Source: Sulfitobacter aestuariivivens
GTDB lineage: Bacteria > Pseudomonadota > Alphaproteobacteria > Rhodobacterales > Rhodobacteraceae
Direction of reading: 5' to 3'
Length of the DNA: 64,000 bases
NCBI RefSeq assembly: GCF_014763045.1
Contig: NZ_JACTAG010000001.1
Coordinates: forward strand, 1,240,001 to 1,304,000
Part shown: piece after piece, positions 52,390 to 63,776 of the stretch
How the letters are laid out: each line of letters starts with the position of its first letter
How positions within the stretch are numbered: position 1 is the first letter of the stretch
The notes under the pieces: model-generated
What the model was told of the DNA's origin: nothing
Database searches by the model: none
What the model saw: the letters and a program-made list of their open reading frames with translations, nothing else
Position numbers and translations under genes: made by a program

Positions 52390-53832
52390 TCAATTCACAA
52401 GTGTCGCTGCCGCCGCCTGCGCCGCCCCTTCGACGCCGAACATGCCCGCCACGCCGACAACCATGATCAGTGCGCTTGCGATCAGGAAGCCGGCCAGCAG
52501 GGACGACCCACCCGTATCAAGGGTGTCGGACTGTTCTTCACCAAAGTACATGTAGAACACGATCCGCAGGTAATAATAGGCCCCGATCACCGATGCGATC
52601 ACGCCCAGCACCGCAAGCCAGACCAGACCGGCCTCGTAGGCGGCTCGCAGAACATAAAGCTTACCAAAGAAGCCCAACATCGGCGGAACACCGGCCAGCG
52701 AAAACAGCAGCACCAGCATCGACAACGCGCGGCCCGGATTTTGCCTAGCATAAAGGTTAAGCGATGAGATATCTGTCACCGGCACGCCGTCCTTTTGCAT
52801 CAACATGATGAACGCAAAGGTGCCGACATTCATGGTCACATAGATCGCCATGTAGACCAGCATCGCCTGCACACCCAAGACGGTTCCCGCCGCAAGACCC
52901 ATCAGCGCATAGCCCATATGCGCGATAGAAGAAAACGCCATCAGGCGCTTGATATTGGTCTGTCCGATGGCTGCAACCGCCCCAAGAAACATCGACAACA
53001 CAGAAAGTAACGCCACGATCTGCTGCCAATCACCCACTGCCTGCCCGAACCCGTCGTGCAGGACGCGCGCGAAAAGGCCCATCGCCGCAACTTTTGGCGC
53101 GGTGGCGAAGAATGCCGTGATCGGTGTGGGCGCGCCTTCATAGACATCCGGCGTCCACATGTGAAATGGCACGGCAGAAACCTTGAAGGCCATGCCAGAG
53201 ATCAGGAACACCAACCCAAAGAGCAGACCAAGCGACGTCTCACCCGATTGCGCGGTGGTAATGATGCCGGAAAAGAGCGTGGTTCCGGCATACCCGTACA
53301 CCAGCGACGCACCGTAAAGCAGCAGACCCGACGAAAGCGCGCCTAGAACAAAATACTTCAGTCCGGCTTCGGTCGACTTCACGCTGTCGCGCCGCAGGGA
53401 CGCGACTACATAAAGGGCAAGCGACTGCAGCTCCAGCCCCATATAAAGCGCCATCAGATCGCCAGCGCTGACCATCATCATCATGCCCACAGCCGACAAG
53501 GCTACCAACATCGGATATTCAAACCGCAGGATACCACGCGCGCGCATATATCCTTCGGACATGACCAGCACCGCAGCGGCACTCAGCAGGATGGTGATCT
53601 TGGCGAACCGCGCAAAACCGTCATCGTTGAACATGCCGTTGAACGCCGTTTGGGTACCTTCACCGGTCAGGCCAATCCATGCCGCAAGCACCACGAACAA
53701 CGCTGCCGTTGCCCAGACCAGCGCCCCCGCCATCTTGTCCTTGGTCGTATAGACAGCCGCCATCAACCCCAGCATGGCAAAGGCCGAAAGGATGATTTCG
53801 GGCAGGATGATATTCAGATCAGCGGAAATCAT
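52390..53832 (-). CDS. nuoN: NADH-quinone oxidoreductase subunit N
   Basis: A 480-residue antiporter-like membrane subunit of complex I, 14 hydrophobic helices. Proton-channel lysine and glutamate positions lie in [36 protein letters not shown] and [17 protein letters not shown]. It ends the nuo genes in this cluster. Eleven bases from nuoM. Confidence 0.97.
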   Translation of the reverse strand: MISADLNIILPEIILSAFAMLGLMAAVYTTKDKMAGALVWATAALFVVLAAWIGLTGEGTQTAFNGMFNDDGFARFAKITILLSAAAVLVMSEGYMRARGILRFEYPMLVALSAVGMMMMVSAGDLMALYMGLELQSLALYVVASLRRDSVKSTEAGLKYFVLGALSSGLLLYGASLVYGYAGTTLFSGIITTAQSGETSLGLLFGLVFLISGMAFKVSAVPFHMWTPDVYEGAPTPITAFFATAPKVAAMGLFARVLHDGFGQAVGDWQQIVALLSVLSMFLGAVAAIGQTNIKRLMAFSSIAHMGYALMGLAAGTVLGVQAMLVYMAIYVTMNVGTFAFIMLMQKDGVPVTDISSLNLYARQNPGRALSMLVLLFSLAGVPPMLGFFGKLYVLRAAYEAGLVWLAVLGVIASVIGAYYYLRIVFYMYFGEEQSDTLDTGGSSLLAGFLIASALIMVVGVAGMFGVEGAAQAAAATLVN

Positions 53833-53843
53833 GGGTGTTTCCT

Positions 53844-55415
53844 TTAGTTCGAAGCGTCAGCGGTCTGGACGGCTTCCATAGCCGCCGCCTTCGCTGCGTC
53901 GTAATTGTCGACCAATGCGGCCACGGACGGCCCGATCAGATCCAGGACCAATGCGGGATAGACACCCAGAAGGATCGTCATCACCACCAGTGGCGCAAAA
54001 ATCCACTTTTCGCGCGCAGTCATGTCCGTGATAGACTTGAGGCTCTCCTTGATCAGATCCCCCATCACCACGCGGCGATAAAGCCAAAGCGCATAGGCGG
54101 CTGAGAAAATCACGCCGGTCGTCGCCACAGCCGCCACCCAGGTATTGACCTGGAATGTCGCCATCAGGGTCAGGAATTCGCCCACGAACCCGGACGTTCC
54201 CGGCAAGCCCACATTGGCCATCGTGAACAGCATGAAGATCAGCGCATAGGCTGGCATCCGGTTGACCAGACCGCCATAGGCATCAATCTCGCGCGTGTGC
54301 ATCCGGTCATAAATCACGCCCACGCAAAGAAAGAGCGCACCTGAGATAAAGCCGTGGCTCAGCATCTGGAAGATTGCCCCATCTACGCCTTGCTGATTAC
54401 CCGCGAAGATCCCCATCGTGACAAAGCCCATGTGCGCGACCGAAGAATAGGCAATCAGTTTCTTCATGTCCTCCTGCACCAGCGCCACGAGCGACGTGTA
54501 GACGATCGCGATCGCGCTGATCCACAGGATGAAATCCGTCATCACCTCGGCACCGACCGGGAACATTGGCAAGCTAAAGCGCAGAAAGCCGTAGCCGCCC
54601 ATCTTGAGCAGGATCGCCGCCAGCACCACGGACCCCGCCGTGGGCGCCTGCACGTGCGCGTCCGGCAGCCAGGTATGCACCGGCCACATCGGCATCTTCA
54701 CCGCAAAGCTAGCAAAGAATGCAACAAACATCAGCGTCTGCATCCCCCCCACGATGGTGATTCCGAGCACCGAGAATGTCTCGGATGCAAAGGTGTGGGT
54801 CAGCAGGGCAATCTGCCCTTCCTGACAGGCCGCGATGCAGGTTGAGCCGGTTTCGGCAAACATGCCGACCATCGCCACCAGCATCAGAACAGATCCAAGG
54901 AAGGTATAGAGAAAGAATTTGAAGCTGGCGTAGATCCGCTCCTTGCCGCCCCAGATACCGATGATCAGGAACATGGGGATCAGACCTGCTTCGAAGAACA
55001 GGTAGAACAGCACCAGATCCAGCGCCATGAAAACGCCCAGCATCAGGGTTTCCAGCAGCAGGAATGCAATCATGTATTCCTTGACCCGGTGAGTGACATC
55101 CCAGCTTGCAGCAATCACCAGCGGCATCATGAAGGTTGTCAGCATGACAAAAAGCACGCTGATGCCATCAACACCCAGACGGTACTGCATCCCCAACAGC
55201 CACTCGGATTCCACCACGAACTGGAAATCAGTGTTGCTTGGGTCAAAATTCACCAGCACGAACAGCGAAATGAGAAACGTCACGCTGGTTGTCAGCATCG
55301 CCAGCCACTTGGCATTGCGCTGTGCAGCTTCATCATCGCCACGCAAAAAGACAGCGAGGATCAGCGCTGCGAACGCAGGCATGAATGTGATGATGGAAAG
55401 AAGATGCGTATCCAT
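53844..55415 (-). CDS. nuoM: NADH-quinone oxidoreductase subunit M
   Basis: A 523-residue antiporter-like subunit with 14 helices. [44 protein letters not shown] and [13 protein letters not shown] hold the conserved charged residues. A loop with two cysteines ([11 protein letters not shown]) lies in the region after helix 5. Starts one base into the stop of the small gene before it. Confidence 0.97.
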   Translation of the reverse strand: MDTHLLSIITFMPAFAALILAVFLRGDDEAAQRNAKWLAMLTTSVTFLISLFVLVNFDPSNTDFQFVVESEWLLGMQYRLGVDGISVLFVMLTTFMMPLVIAASWDVTHRVKEYMIAFLLLETLMLGVFMALDLVLFYLFFEAGLIPMFLIIGIWGGKERIYASFKFFLYTFLGSVLMLVAMVGMFAETGSTCIAACQEGQIALLTHTFASETFSVLGITIVGGMQTLMFVAFFASFAVKMPMWPVHTWLPDAHVQAPTAGSVVLAAILLKMGGYGFLRFSLPMFPVGAEVMTDFILWISAIAIVYTSLVALVQEDMKKLIAYSSVAHMGFVTMGIFAGNQQGVDGAIFQMLSHGFISGALFLCVGVIYDRMHTREIDAYGGLVNRMPAYALIFMLFTMANVGLPGTSGFVGEFLTLMATFQVNTWVAAVATTGVIFSAAYALWLYRRVVMGDLIKESLKSITDMTAREKWIFAPLVVMTILLGVYPALVLDLIGPSVAALVDNYDAAKAAAMEAVQTADASN

Positions 55416-55648
55416 TAGAAAATCTCACCCCACCAGGCCAAGAACAGACACACAGGCAACATCACGATCAAAACCGCGATCAGGATCGCCCCGAAATACA
55501 TGGTTGCCACAAAAAGAAAGCTCCCACCGGTCACGATCCCCACTCGTGCAAACGCCCGAGTGGTCTTGTTTTCGTCACCAAGATAGAACGCGGAAAGCGC
55601 CATAACGGCAAAGCAGACCCCTGCAATGATGTAGAATTCTGTCGGCAT
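55415..55648 (-). CDS. 77-residue membrane protein between nuoL and nuoM
   Basis: A protein with two or three hydrophobic helices ([20 protein letters not shown] and [30 protein letters not shown]) and a polar [11 protein letters not shown] loop between them. No known complex I subunit matches. ATG 55648 overlaps the nuoL stop (ATGA) and its own stop overlaps the nuoM start, so it is translationally coupled to both. Extra small ORFs inside nuo operons are known for Rhodobacter and Paracoccus; a role in assembly or stability is a guess. Confidence 0.75.
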   Translation of the reverse strand: MPTEFYIIAGVCFAVMALSAFYLGDENKTTRAFARVGIVTGGSFLFVATMYFGAILIAVLIVMLPVCLFLAWWGEIF

Positions 55649-57747
55649 CAATTGGCCCCTCCGGTCATCGTCATCCAGGTGATCAGCACCGCAATCCCGA
55701 TCACCATCGCGAAGGCATAGGTAAAGATGTAGCCGGACTGCAGTTTGCCAGCCATGCGTGTGAAGAACGGGATAATGCCCATCGCCACCCCATTGAGCGT
55801 CCCATCGATCACATTGCCATCACCGCGCTTCCACAGGAACCGGCCGATGGCCTTGGCTGGCTGCACAAAGATGGCATCGTAGAGTTCGTCAAAGTACCAC
55901 TTGTTCTTGAGAAACAGGTACAGCGGCAACTGGTTTTGTGCCAAGCGCCCGGGCAGTGTCGGGTTCCAGATGTAGAACCACATGGCCATGACAAAGCCCA
56001 GCACCATTGCGATGAACGGGCTCACCTTGACCCACTTGGGGGCCGCGTGGGCCTCGTGCAGCACATGATTTTCCGGGCCAAAGTACAGCGCACCCTCGCC
56101 CGGCTGGCCGCCGAATTCGTCATGGTGCCCGCCGTGATCGCCTTCATCGCCGTGATCCCCCGACCCTTCACTATCGTCCGCGCCATCGGCATGGGTGTCG
56201 CCCGCCTCGCCCTGCGTGGCCAGCGGAATGTCATAGAAGGCGGCGACGTACTTGTGATCGCCAAAGAACGGCTTGAACCAGATCATCCCGGCAAAGATCG
56301 CGCCCACGGCCAGCACGCCCAGAGGCACCAGCATGGTCATCGGACTTTCATGGGCATGCTCGTGCGTGTGCTTGTCGCCACGCGGCTTGCCATAGAACGT
56401 GAGGAACATCAGCCGCCAGCTGTAGAAACTGGTCATTGCCGCAGCAATCACCAGCAGCCAGAAACCATACATGCTGCCCCCACCCCAGGCGCTTTCGATG
56501 ATCGCGTCCTTGCTGAGGAATCCGGCAAAGCCGATGTGCGTCAACGGAATACCGACCCCGGTAATCGCCAGCGTGCCGATCATCATCGCCCAGAAAGTAT
56601 AGGGGATCTTTTTGCGCAGGCCGCCATAGTTCATCATGTCCTGCTCGTGATGCATCGCATGAATGACTGACCCCGCGCCAAGGAACAGCATCGCCTTGAA
56701 GAACGCGTGCGTGAAGAGGTGGAACATCGCCGCAGAATACATGCCCACGCCCGCCGCCACGAACATGTAGCCCAACTGCGAACAGGTGGAATAAGCAATG
56801 ACACGCTTGATGTCGGTCTGCACCAGACCCACGGTCGCGGCAAAGAACGCTGTGGTCGCCCCGATCACGGTGACAAACATCATCGCTTCAGGCGCAAACT
56901 CCATCAGCGGCGACATCCGGCAGACAAGGAAAACCCCTGCCGTAACCATGGTAGCGGCGTGAATAAGCGCTGATACAGGCGTCGGGCCTTCCATGGCATC
57001 CGGCAACCAGGTGTGCAGGAAAAGCTGCGCCGATTTGCCCATCGCGCCCACGAACAGCAAGAAGGCGATGACATTGGCAGCATTCCAATCGGCCCACAGG
57101 AAGGTCATGGTCTGATTGGCCAGATCCGGTGCGGCGGCAAAAATATCGTCAAACCGGATGCTGTCGGTCATCAGATAGAGCGCAAATATCCCCAGAGCGA
57201 AGCCAAAATCGCCCACCCTGTTCACCACAAAGGCCTTGATCGCCGCAGCATTGGCAGAAGGTTTGCGGAAATAGAATCCAATCAGAAGATAAGACGCGAC
57301 GCCCACGCCTTCCCAGCCAAAGAACATCTGCACAAGGTTGTCTGCTGTCACCAGCATCAGCATCGCAAAGGTGAAAAAGCTCAGATAGGCAAAGAAACGG
57401 GGGCGATAGCTCTCGTTTTCCTTGAAGTTATCGTCATGTGCCATGTAGCCGAAGCTATAAAGATGCACGAGGCTCGAGACGGTCGTGACCACGATAAGCA
57501 TGATCGCCGTCAGCCGGTCCAGCCGAATCGCCCAGTCGGTGCTCAGCGTGCCGGATTCTATGAACCGCAGGATCTGGATTTGCTCGGTCGGGCCCTCAAA
57601 GGTCAGGAACACAACCCAGCTAAGGATCGCCGCAAGAAACAGCAGCCCCGTGGACACCCACATGGCGGCCTGTTCACCGATCAGCTTCCATCCAAACCCG
57701 CAAATCAGCGCGCCCACCAACGGGGCAAAGAGGATTGTGGTTTCCAT
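55648..57747 (-). CDS. nuoL: NADH-quinone oxidoreductase subunit L
   Basis: A 699-residue antiporter-like subunit with 16 helices and the long lateral helix at the C-terminus. [28 protein letters not shown] and [10 protein letters not shown] are diagnostic. Between the core and the C-terminal helix it carries His/Asp-rich segments: KHTHEHAHE at about 457-466 and [20 protein letters not shown] with HGGHHDE at about 511-545. These make it some 85 residues longer than E. coli NuoL. Six bases from nuoK. Confidence 0.97.
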   Translation of the reverse strand: METTILFAPLVGALICGFGWKLIGEQAAMWVSTGLLFLAAILSWVVFLTFEGPTEQIQILRFIESGTLSTDWAIRLDRLTAIMLIVVTTVSSLVHLYSFGYMAHDDNFKENESYRPRFFAYLSFFTFAMLMLVTADNLVQMFFGWEGVGVASYLLIGFYFRKPSANAAAIKAFVVNRVGDFGFALGIFALYLMTDSIRFDDIFAAAPDLANQTMTFLWADWNAANVIAFLLFVGAMGKSAQLFLHTWLPDAMEGPTPVSALIHAATMVTAGVFLVCRMSPLMEFAPEAMMFVTVIGATTAFFAATVGLVQTDIKRVIAYSTCSQLGYMFVAAGVGMYSAAMFHLFTHAFFKAMLFLGAGSVIHAMHHEQDMMNYGGLRKKIPYTFWAMMIGTLAITGVGIPLTHIGFAGFLSKDAIIESAWGGGSMYGFWLLVIAAAMTSFYSWRLMFLTFYGKPRGDKHTHEHAHESPMTMLVPLGVLAVGAIFAGMIWFKPFFGDHKYVAAFYDIPLATQGEAGDTHADGADDSEGSGDHGDEGDHGGHHDEFGGQPGEGALYFGPENHVLHEAHAAPKWVKVSPFIAMVLGFVMAMWFYIWNPTLPGRLAQNQLPLYLFLKNKWYFDELYDAIFVQPAKAIGRFLWKRGDGNVIDGTLNGVAMGIIPFFTRMAGKLQSGYIFTYAFAMVIGIAVLITWMTMTGGAN

Positions 57748-57752
57748 CTGCC

Positions 57753-58058
57753 CTACCCCTTCATCACGTTGACGTCTTCGACGTCAATGGTGCCACGGTT
57801 ACGGAAGAAACAGACCAGGATCGCCAGACCAATCGCCGCTTCAGCCGCCGCAACTGTCAGTACAAAGAGCGTGTAGACCTGCCCCACCAGATCCCCGAGG
57901 AAGCTGGAGAACGCCACGAAGTTGATGTTCACCGCCAAAAGCATCAATTCGATGCTCATGAGCAGGATGATCACATTCTTGCGGTTAAGAAACAGCCCGA
58001 AGATGCCAATGACAAACAGCGTCGCCGCAACTGTCAGGTAATGTTCAAGTCCGATCAT
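57753..58058 (-). CDS. nuoK: NADH-quinone oxidoreductase subunit K
   Basis: A 101-residue subunit with three helices; the conserved glutamate lies in [17 protein letters not shown]. It overlaps the stop of the exported-protein gene before it (ATGA). Length is standard. Confidence 0.96.
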   Translation of the reverse strand: MIGLEHYLTVAATLFVIGIFGLFLNRKNVIILLMSIELMLLAVNINFVAFSSFLGDLVGQVYTLFVLTVAAAEAAIGLAILVCFFRNRGTIDVEDVNVMKG

Positions 58059-58459
58059 TGTTCATCCTTGGTTCTGAAGTCCTGATCACCGCAGAGACGC
58101 GAGGCGACAGACGGCCTTGCAGCTTCCCATGCCTCGCAACGGTGGGCCATTTGCGCGCGGTGGAAGCCCTCGGCACTAGCAGGAAGTTTCCAGGAAAATC
58201 CAGCTTCTATCGCGGCAGCGTATATTTCTGTGTCCAGATACTTAAGATCGCCAATCGAGGCAGGCTTGTAGAATCCCCCGCTATGCGTGTGCACATGTCC
58301 CGAATGGCCAGGGCGCCATATCAGCGTATCGCTCTGCTCATCCCATCCTACGACCTTGAGCGGGGCAAAGGTCACATCGGCCAGCGCCGGAAAGGCGGGC
58401 ATAGCTGCCAAGTGCGACAGCGACACTGCAGCAATATAGAGGCTTCTCCGTCCGATCAT
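58055..58459 (-). CDS. exported 134-residue protein between nuoJ and nuoK
   Basis: Signal peptide [27 protein letters not shown], then a soluble region of about 107 residues with [16 protein letters not shown], a helical [11 protein letters not shown] segment and two cysteines near the end ([16 protein letters not shown]) that could pair. No family recognised. It overlaps nuoK by four bases. A periplasmic product among complex I genes is unusual. Confidence 0.65.
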   Translation of the reverse strand: MIGRRSLYIAAVSLSHLAAMPAFPALADVTFAPLKVVGWDEQSDTLIWRPGHSGHVHTHSGGFYKPASIGDLKYLDTEIYAAAIEAGFSWKLPASAEGFHRAQMAHRCEAWEAARPSVASRLCGDQDFRTKDEQ

Positions 58460-58536
58460 GTCGTCCCTCGGTTCCTTGCCCGTTTGGCCGGGCTTCTAGT
58501 CCTTGTTCGCCCCGACTTCCACCGGGATTGCCGCGC

Positions 58537-58611
58537 TTAGCCGATAAAAGAATAGCCGCCAAGAAGTACGATCAGAATGACCACCAACGCGACGATTGTA
58601 TTTCTCGACAT
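58537..58611 (-). CDS. 24-residue single-helix microprotein
   Basis: An ORF of 24 codons plus TAA: MSRNTIVALVVILIVLLGGY then SFIG. Nearly all of it is one hydrophobic helix. AAGGA sits six bases before the ATG (GAAGGAAACAAGATG). Lies between the nuoJ-linked small ORF and the exported 134-residue gene, on the nuo strand. The good ribosome site and the clean helix support a real small membrane protein; single-sequence evidence only. Confidence 0.5.
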   Translation of the reverse strand: MSRNTIVALVVILIVLLGGYSFIG

Positions 58612-58653
58612 CTTGTTTCCTTCAGGCCTGAGCCCTTTTTTTTCTCGCAGCGC

Positions 58654-58833
58654 TCAGCAGCTGCCGTTCCATTTGCATCCCAGCAGGTTACCCAATCCGC
58701 GGGTATCAGGCAGCCAGTCTGCATTCCCACCCAACCCCAAATCGGGCATTTGCCACCCAACCCCACTCAGGCCGCGCCAGACATAAACAACCAGACAGAT
58801 GCCAATCACCATGAGGATCAGATTGGTGACCAT
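58654..58833 (-). CDS. 59-residue single-helix protein downstream of nuoJ
   Basis: MVTNLILMVIGICLVVYVWRG forms one transmembrane helix; the rest is Gly/Trp/Asp-rich (GVGWQMPDLGLGGNADW, then DTRGLGNLLGCKWNGSC with two cysteines). Starts two bases after the nuoJ stop; a GTG at 58839 overlapping it is also possible. GGGGTT lies just upstream. No family recognised; periplasmic tail expected. Confidence 0.5.
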   Translation of the reverse strand: MVTNLILMVIGICLVVYVWRGLSGVGWQMPDLGLGGNADWLPDTRGLGNLLGCKWNGSC

Positions 58834-58835
58834 TC

Positions 58836-59438
58836 TCACAACCCCTGCCCGGGTTTGACGTCCTTAAGCTCCATCGCCTTGGCCGGATCCCGCATCATCT
58901 GTTCGATTGGGTTTTGGCGTTTGACGTCCTGACGGTGGCGCAGCGTCAGCACGATAGCACCGATCATGGCCACAAGCAGGATCAGCCCCGCAAGTTGAAA
59001 CAGCAAAAAGTAGTCGTCGTACAGGATCAGACCCAGTGCTTCGGTGTTAAACCGGGTTGGGTCTGTGACCTGTGCGCGCAGTCCCTCAGCGGCATCGGAT
59101 TGCTCCCAGGCCCCGAAGGCCATGACGAACTGCATCAGAATCACCAGCCCGATCAGCAAGGCCAGGGGCATATAGCGCGCCATCTCTGCCTTCAGTTCGG
59201 CAAAATCGACGTCCAGCATCATCACCACGAAAAGGAACAGGACGGCGACCGCGCCCACATAGACGATGATCAGCAGCATCGCGACAAATTCCGCGCCCAG
59301 TAGGACAAAAAGGCCCGCCGCCGACAAGAAAGACAGGATAAGCCATAGCACCGAATGCACCGCATTACGGCTGACCACGGTGAAAAGCCCACCGGCGATC
59401 ACGCAGATTGCAAACAGATAGAAAGTAAAGACGATCAT
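58836..59438 (-). CDS. nuoJ: NADH-quinone oxidoreductase subunit J
   Basis: A 200-residue subunit with five helices; [54 protein letters not shown] core is diagnostic (read in shorter pieces: [23 protein letters not shown]). The polar C-terminal tail ends [10 protein letters not shown]. Overlaps the CMD-family gene by four bases. Confidence 0.96.
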   Translation of the reverse strand: MIVFTFYLFAICVIAGGLFTVVSRNAVHSVLWLILSFLSAAGLFVLLGAEFVAMLLIIVYVGAVAVLFLFVVMMLDVDFAELKAEMARYMPLALLIGLVILMQFVMAFGAWEQSDAAEGLRAQVTDPTRFNTEALGLILYDDYFLLFQLAGLILLVAMIGAIVLTLRHRQDVKRQNPIEQMMRDPAKAMELKDVKPGQGL

Positions 59439-59836
59439 GTGTCTTTGTCCTCATCTTCGTCCAGAACCTGTTGCGCCAATTCCAGTGCGCGGGTCATAGC
59501 GGGGATGCCCGCAAAGGCCGACATCTGTCCAATGGTCTCGACAATGTGCTGCTTGGTGGCGCCGGCTTCTACCGCGTGACGCACGGTCTGACGCAGGGCG
59601 ATATCGTTCTGCGCACCCTGCATGGTCAGACCCGCCAGCGTCAGCAACAGGCGGGTACGTGCATCCAGACCGCCGGTGTTCACCGTATTGCCGAACATCA
59701 TTTCCATGACGTCCTTGGGCATGGTGCCCATCATCTTTTCAAACCCTTTGGGCGTGAAGGCATCCATCGCCGGAAAGGACTTCGCCATCTCCTGCGCCTG
59801 TTTCATCATCTGTTCAAAGGGGTTCTGATCACTCAT
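59435..59836 (-). CDS. carboxymuconolactone decarboxylase-family protein inserted between nuoI and nuoJ
   Basis: A 133-residue protein. The C-terminal 75 residues match the CMD/AhpD helical fold ([53 protein letters not shown]). The CxxC redox pair of AhpD is absent and there is no cysteine at all. The N-terminal 60 residues are Met/Phe-rich. Overlaps both nuoI (four bases) and nuoJ. A catalytic role is doubtful; binding or assembly is possible. Confidence 0.8.
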   Translation of the reverse strand: MSDQNPFEQMMKQAQEMAKSFPAMDAFTPKGFEKMMGTMPKDVMEMMFGNTVNTGGLDARTRLLLTLAGLTMQGAQNDIALRQTVRHAVEAGATKQHIVETIGQMSAFAGIPAMTRALELAQQVLDEDEDKDT

Positions 59837-60327
59837 CGGTAGGGTGCGTCCATTTCAAGGTTGCGCGCAATCTCGGCTTCCCAGCGTTCGCCATTGTCCA
59901 AAAGCTTTTCCTTGTCATAGTAAAGCTCTTCGCGGGTCTCGGTGGAAAACTCGAAATTCGGGCCTTCGACAATTGCATCCACAGGACAGGCTTCCTGACA
60001 AAAACCGCAGTATATGCATTTTGTCATGTCGATATCATAGCGAGTGGTCCGCCGGCTGCCGTCTTCGCGTGGTTCTGCATCAATGGTGATCGCCTGCGCA
60101 GGGCAGATCGCTTCACAAAGCTTACACGCAATGCAGCGTTCTTCGCCGTTGGGATAGCGGCGCAACGCATGTTCACCCCGGAAACGAGGGGAAAGCGGCC
60201 CTTTTTCATGCGGATAGTTGATCGTCACCTTTGGGGCAAAAAAGTACTTCATCCCCAGGGCAAAGGCCTTGGCATAGTCCTTCAGCAGGAAGTAGCCAGC
60301 GGCGCGGGAATAGTCGGTTTGGGTCAT
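59833..60327 (-). CDS. nuoI: NADH-quinone oxidoreductase subunit I
   Basis: A 164-residue subunit carrying two 4Fe-4S clusters: [12 protein letters not shown] and [12 protein letters not shown], the electron path in the peripheral arm near the membrane. An N-terminal amphipathic region ([22 protein letters not shown]) binds the membrane. Two bases from nuoH. Confidence 0.97.
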   Translation of the reverse strand: MTQTDYSRAAGYFLLKDYAKAFALGMKYFFAPKVTINYPHEKGPLSPRFRGEHALRRYPNGEERCIACKLCEAICPAQAITIDAEPREDGSRRTTRYDIDMTKCIYCGFCQEACPVDAIVEGPNFEFSTETREELYYDKEKLLDNGERWEAEIARNLEMDAPYR

Positions 60328-60328
60328 A

Positions 60329-61369
60329 TCAGCCCCCTACTGTCCAGCGCGCATAAACGCCCCAGAACCATTCGAACTTGGCCGCAAAGGCCACAAAGAC
60401 GACCCAGGCGAGCGACATCGGCAAGAACACTTTCCAACCCAGCCGCATCAGCTGGTCGTAGCGATAGCGCGGTGTAATCGCCTTCACCATGGAGAACATG
60501 AAGAATACGAACAGCATCTTGATGAACATCCAGAAGAAGCCATCCGGCAAGAAGCCGACCGGGCTGAGCCAGCCACCGAGGAAGAGCAGCGATACCAGCG
60601 CACACATCAGCACCACGGCGACCAGTTCGCCGATCATGAACAGCAGAAACGGCGTGGATGAATATTCAACCTGATAGCCCGCCACCAGCTCCGATTCCGC
60701 TTCAGGCAGGTCGAAGGGTGGGCGATTGGTCTCTGCCAGCGCAGAAATGAAGAACAGGAACAACATCGGGAAATGCGCCAGCCAGTACCAGCTAAAGATG
60801 CCGCCCGCCCCGTCTTGTGATTGCACAATGGCCGACAGGTTCATCGACCCTGCAGAGATGATGACACCGATGATGATCAGACCAATGCTGACTTCATAGG
60901 AAATCATCTGCGCCGCAGAGCGCAGCGAGCCAAGGAACGGATATTTCGAATTGGATGCCCACCCCCCCATGATCACACCGTAAACCTCAAGCGAGGAGAT
61001 TGCGAAGACATAGAGAATGGCCACATTTATGTCCGACAGCACCCAGCCTTCGTTGAAGGGGATCACCGCCCAGGCGATCAGCGCCATCACCAGCGACACC
61101 ATTGGCGCCAGGAAAAAGACCGCCCGATCCGCACCGGCGGGCACGACAACCTCTTTGACCACGTATTTCAGAAGGTCAGCAAAGCTCTGCAATAGGCCAA
61201 AGACACCCACCACATTGGGCCCGCGCCGCATCATTACGGCGGCCCAGATCTTGCGGTCGGCGTACATCAGAAAGGCCAACGCGGCCAAAAGCGGCAGCAT
61301 GATCAACAAGACCTGTCCGACAAGCACCAGACCGATGCCGAGGCCCGTGTTGGTAAAGAATTCGGTCAT
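60329..61369 (-). CDS. nuoH: NADH-quinone oxidoreductase subunit H
   Basis: A 346-residue membrane subunit forming part of the quinone site, eight helices. [45 protein letters not shown] and [15 protein letters not shown] are conserved quinone-channel segments. Standard length. The lipoprotein gene ends seven bases upstream. Confidence 0.97.
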   Translation of the reverse strand: MTEFFTNTGLGIGLVLVGQVLLIMLPLLAALAFLMYADRKIWAAVMMRRGPNVVGVFGLLQSFADLLKYVVKEVVVPAGADRAVFFLAPMVSLVMALIAWAVIPFNEGWVLSDINVAILYVFAISSLEVYGVIMGGWASNSKYPFLGSLRSAAQMISYEVSIGLIIIGVIISAGSMNLSAIVQSQDGAGGIFSWYWLAHFPMLFLFFISALAETNRPPFDLPEAESELVAGYQVEYSSTPFLLFMIGELVAVVLMCALVSLLFLGGWLSPVGFLPDGFFWMFIKMLFVFFMFSMVKAITPRYRYDQLMRLGWKVFLPMSLAWVVFVAFAAKFEWFWGVYARWTVGG

Positions 61370-61376
61370 GCGTCCC

Positions 61377-61760
61377 TCACACCGTCGGTATGCCGCGTTC
61401 GAAGCACTCTGCGGCTACGACTTCGGCATCTATTGTCTTCAGCCCGCGTGGCAGGCTTGGCGAGATTGTGTAAACAGCATCGCCGCGGAATATGCCAGCC
61501 TCTTCCGCGACATTCGTGCGCACATGGCGGGCAAAACCATAGCCGCGGATCAGCGTATATTGCGCCGCTGCGCATTCGGCATAGTCCGCCACATCTGCCC
61601 GGCTCAGCGCTTTGGTCATCGCGACATTGAACTGCACCAGATCGCCGTCCAGCAAGACCGTCTCTACCCCCTTGTATTCAGGGATAAAATCCTCAGCCGT
61701 GGGCACCGGTTCAACACAGGCACCCAAGGCGAAAGGCAAAATCATCAGCCCCGTCCTCAC
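61377..61760 (-). CDS. small lipoprotein between nuoG and nuoH
   Basis: A 127-residue protein with a short lipoprotein signal ([15 protein letters not shown], lipobox LGAC, Cys15) and a mature part containing [23 protein letters not shown] and a second cysteine pair partner (AAECFERG). GTG start overlaps the nuoG stop (GTGA); an in-frame ATG at 61745 would leave too short a signal. No family recognised. Likely membrane-anchored, facing the periplasm. Confidence 0.7.
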   Translation of the reverse strand: MRTGLMILPFALGACVEPVPTAEDFIPEYKGVETVLLDGDLVQFNVAMTKALSRADVADYAECAAAQYTLIRGYGFARHVRTNVAEEAGIFRGDAVYTISPSLPRGLKTIDAEVVAAECFERGIPTV

Positions 61761-63772
61761 TCCGCTGCCATGGGTTGGGCACGGCGCGCGGCGGCGTTGG
61801 CCGAAAGCTCAGCCATCAGCTGGCTGGCGCGGGCAATCGGGTTGGACAGATAGAAATCCGCAATCGCATGGTCAAAGGCGCCCTCGCCCATCTCACCGGC
61901 CTCAGGTATGGCCCATTCGTTTTCAGCAACCTGATCCACATCTGCCAGATGCGGCACCGCCTTGACCAGCGCGCGGCGCAGGGCCGCGATGGAATCAAAC
62001 GGCAGTGTTGCGTCCAGCTCGGCGCTAAGCGCCCGCAGGATCGCCCAGTTCTCTTTTGCCTGACCTGGCGCGAACCCGGCACGCTGCGCAACCTGTGGCC
62101 GGCCTTCGGTATTCACAAAGAGCCCCGGCTCTTCCGTGTAAGCCGCGCCGGGCAGAATGATGTCAGCACGATGTGCGCCCCGATCCCCATGGGATCCCTG
62201 ATAGATCACGAATGCACCGGCCGGAATGTCGCCTTCGTCAGCACCCAGATTGTAGATCACCTCGGATGCGAGCACTTCGGCCACACCTCCGTCGCAGGTG
62301 GCATCGACGTCCAACGCACCGACACGGCCCGCCGCCGTGTGCAGGATCAAGAGCTTGCTGCCCCCCGCCTCCGCAGTGCGCATCGCCTTGGCCAACACCG
62401 CGGCACCGTCCGGCCCGGTCAGCGCGCCCATGCCCAGAATTGTAACGCCGCGCTTTTCCTTCTTGTCGGCATGGTCTTGCTTGGCCAGATCTGCCAGCGC
62501 CTCGCGGCCTTCGCCAAGGGCAATGACGTCATAGCTGAAATCAGCCGGAGCGCCGATCCGCGCAATGGTGGCACCTTTGGTCCACGCTTTGCGGATGCGT
62601 GCATTCAGCACTGGGGCTTCGACCTCGGGGTTGGTGCCGATCATCAGGATCATCTCGGCATCGTCGATATCCTCAATGGTTGCCATCCCGACATAGCCTG
62701 ACCGGTTCCCGGCAGGCAGTTTGGCCCCATCTGTTCGGCAATCGACAACGCCGCCCTGTCCTTCGATCAGCATCTTGAGCGCAAATGCCGCCTCGGTAGA
62801 CACAAGATCGCCGACAAGCCCGCCAACCTTCTTGCCTTTCATCGCCGCCGCCGCCGCCGCCAGCGCCTCGGGCCAATCAGCTTTACGCAGCTTGCCGTTT
62901 TCACGGATGTACGGCGTGTCGAGCCGCTGACGCCGCAGACCATCCCAGACAAAACGCGTCTTGTCGGATATCCACTCTTCGTTCACGCCATCATGGTTGC
63001 GTGGCAGAAACCGCATGACTTCGCGTCCCTTGGTATCGACGCGAATGTTGGACCCCAGCGCATCCATTACATCGATGCTTTCTGTTTTGGTCAGCTCCCA
63101 AGGGCGCGCGGTAAACGCATAAGGTTTCGAGACCAGCGCACCGACAGGGCACAGATCAATGATGTTGCCCTGCATGTTGCTATCAAGCGTTTCGCCCAGA
63201 TAGCTGGTAATTTCTGCATCCTCGCCGCGGCCGGTCTGGCCCATCTTGTGCACACCGGCCACTTCGGTGGTGAAACGCACGCAACGGGTGCATGAAATGC
63301 AGCGGGTCATATGGGTTTCAACCAGCGGGCCCAGATCAAGGTCTTCGGTGGCGCGCTTGGGCTCACGGAAGCGGCTGAAATCGACACCGTAAGCCATCGC
63401 CTGATCCTGCAAATCACATTCGCCGCCCTGATCGCAGATCGGGCAATCGAGCGGATGGTTAATCAGCAAAAACTCCATCACGCCCTCACGGGCTTTCTTG
63501 ACCATGGGGCTATTGGTCTTGACGACCGGCGGCTGACCCTCCGGCCCGGGGCGCAGGTCGCGCACCTGCATCGCACAGGACGCGGCGGGCTTCGGCGGAC
63601 CACCCACAACTTCCACTAGGCACATCCGGCAATTACCAGCGATCGACAGCCGCTCGTGATAGCAGAACCGGGGCACTTCGACACCCGCCTGTTCGCAGGC
63701 CTGAATGAGCGTCATCGCCCCCTCCGCCTCGATTTCCTTGCCATCGATAATGATTTTGCGGATGTCGCTCAT
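61757..63772 (-). CDS. nuoG: NADH-quinone oxidoreductase subunit G
   Basis: A 671-residue Fe-S subunit. The N-terminal 2Fe-2S ligands are in [15 protein letters not shown] with a later Cys, the His/Cys cluster in [19 protein letters not shown], and a 4Fe-4S in [11 protein letters not shown] molybdopterin-oxidoreductase-like domain follows ([16 protein letters not shown]) without a cofactor. Alphaproteobacterial length. Five bases from the gene upstream. Confidence 0.97.
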   Translation of the reverse strand: MSDIRKIIIDGKEIEAEGAMTLIQACEQAGVEVPRFCYHERLSIAGNCRMCLVEVVGGPPKPAASCAMQVRDLRPGPEGQPPVVKTNSPMVKKAREGVMEFLLINHPLDCPICDQGGECDLQDQAMAYGVDFSRFREPKRATEDLDLGPLVETHMTRCISCTRCVRFTTEVAGVHKMGQTGRGEDAEITSYLGETLDSNMQGNIIDLCPVGALVSKPYAFTARPWELTKTESIDVMDALGSNIRVDTKGREVMRFLPRNHDGVNEEWISDKTRFVWDGLRRQRLDTPYIRENGKLRKADWPEALAAAAAAMKGKKVGGLVGDLVSTEAAFALKMLIEGQGGVVDCRTDGAKLPAGNRSGYVGMATIEDIDDAEMILMIGTNPEVEAPVLNARIRKAWTKGATIARIGAPADFSYDVIALGEGREALADLAKQDHADKKEKRGVTILGMGALTGPDGAAVLAKAMRTAEAGGSKLLILHTAAGRVGALDVDATCDGGVAEVLASEVIYNLGADEGDIPAGAFVIYQGSHGDRGAHRADIILPGAAYTEEPGLFVNTEGRPQVAQRAGFAPGQAKENWAILRALSAELDATLPFDSIAALRRALVKAVPHLADVDQVAENEWAIPEAGEMGEGAFDHAIADFYLSNPIARASQLMAELSANAAARRAQPMAAE

Positions 63773-63776
63773 ATGT

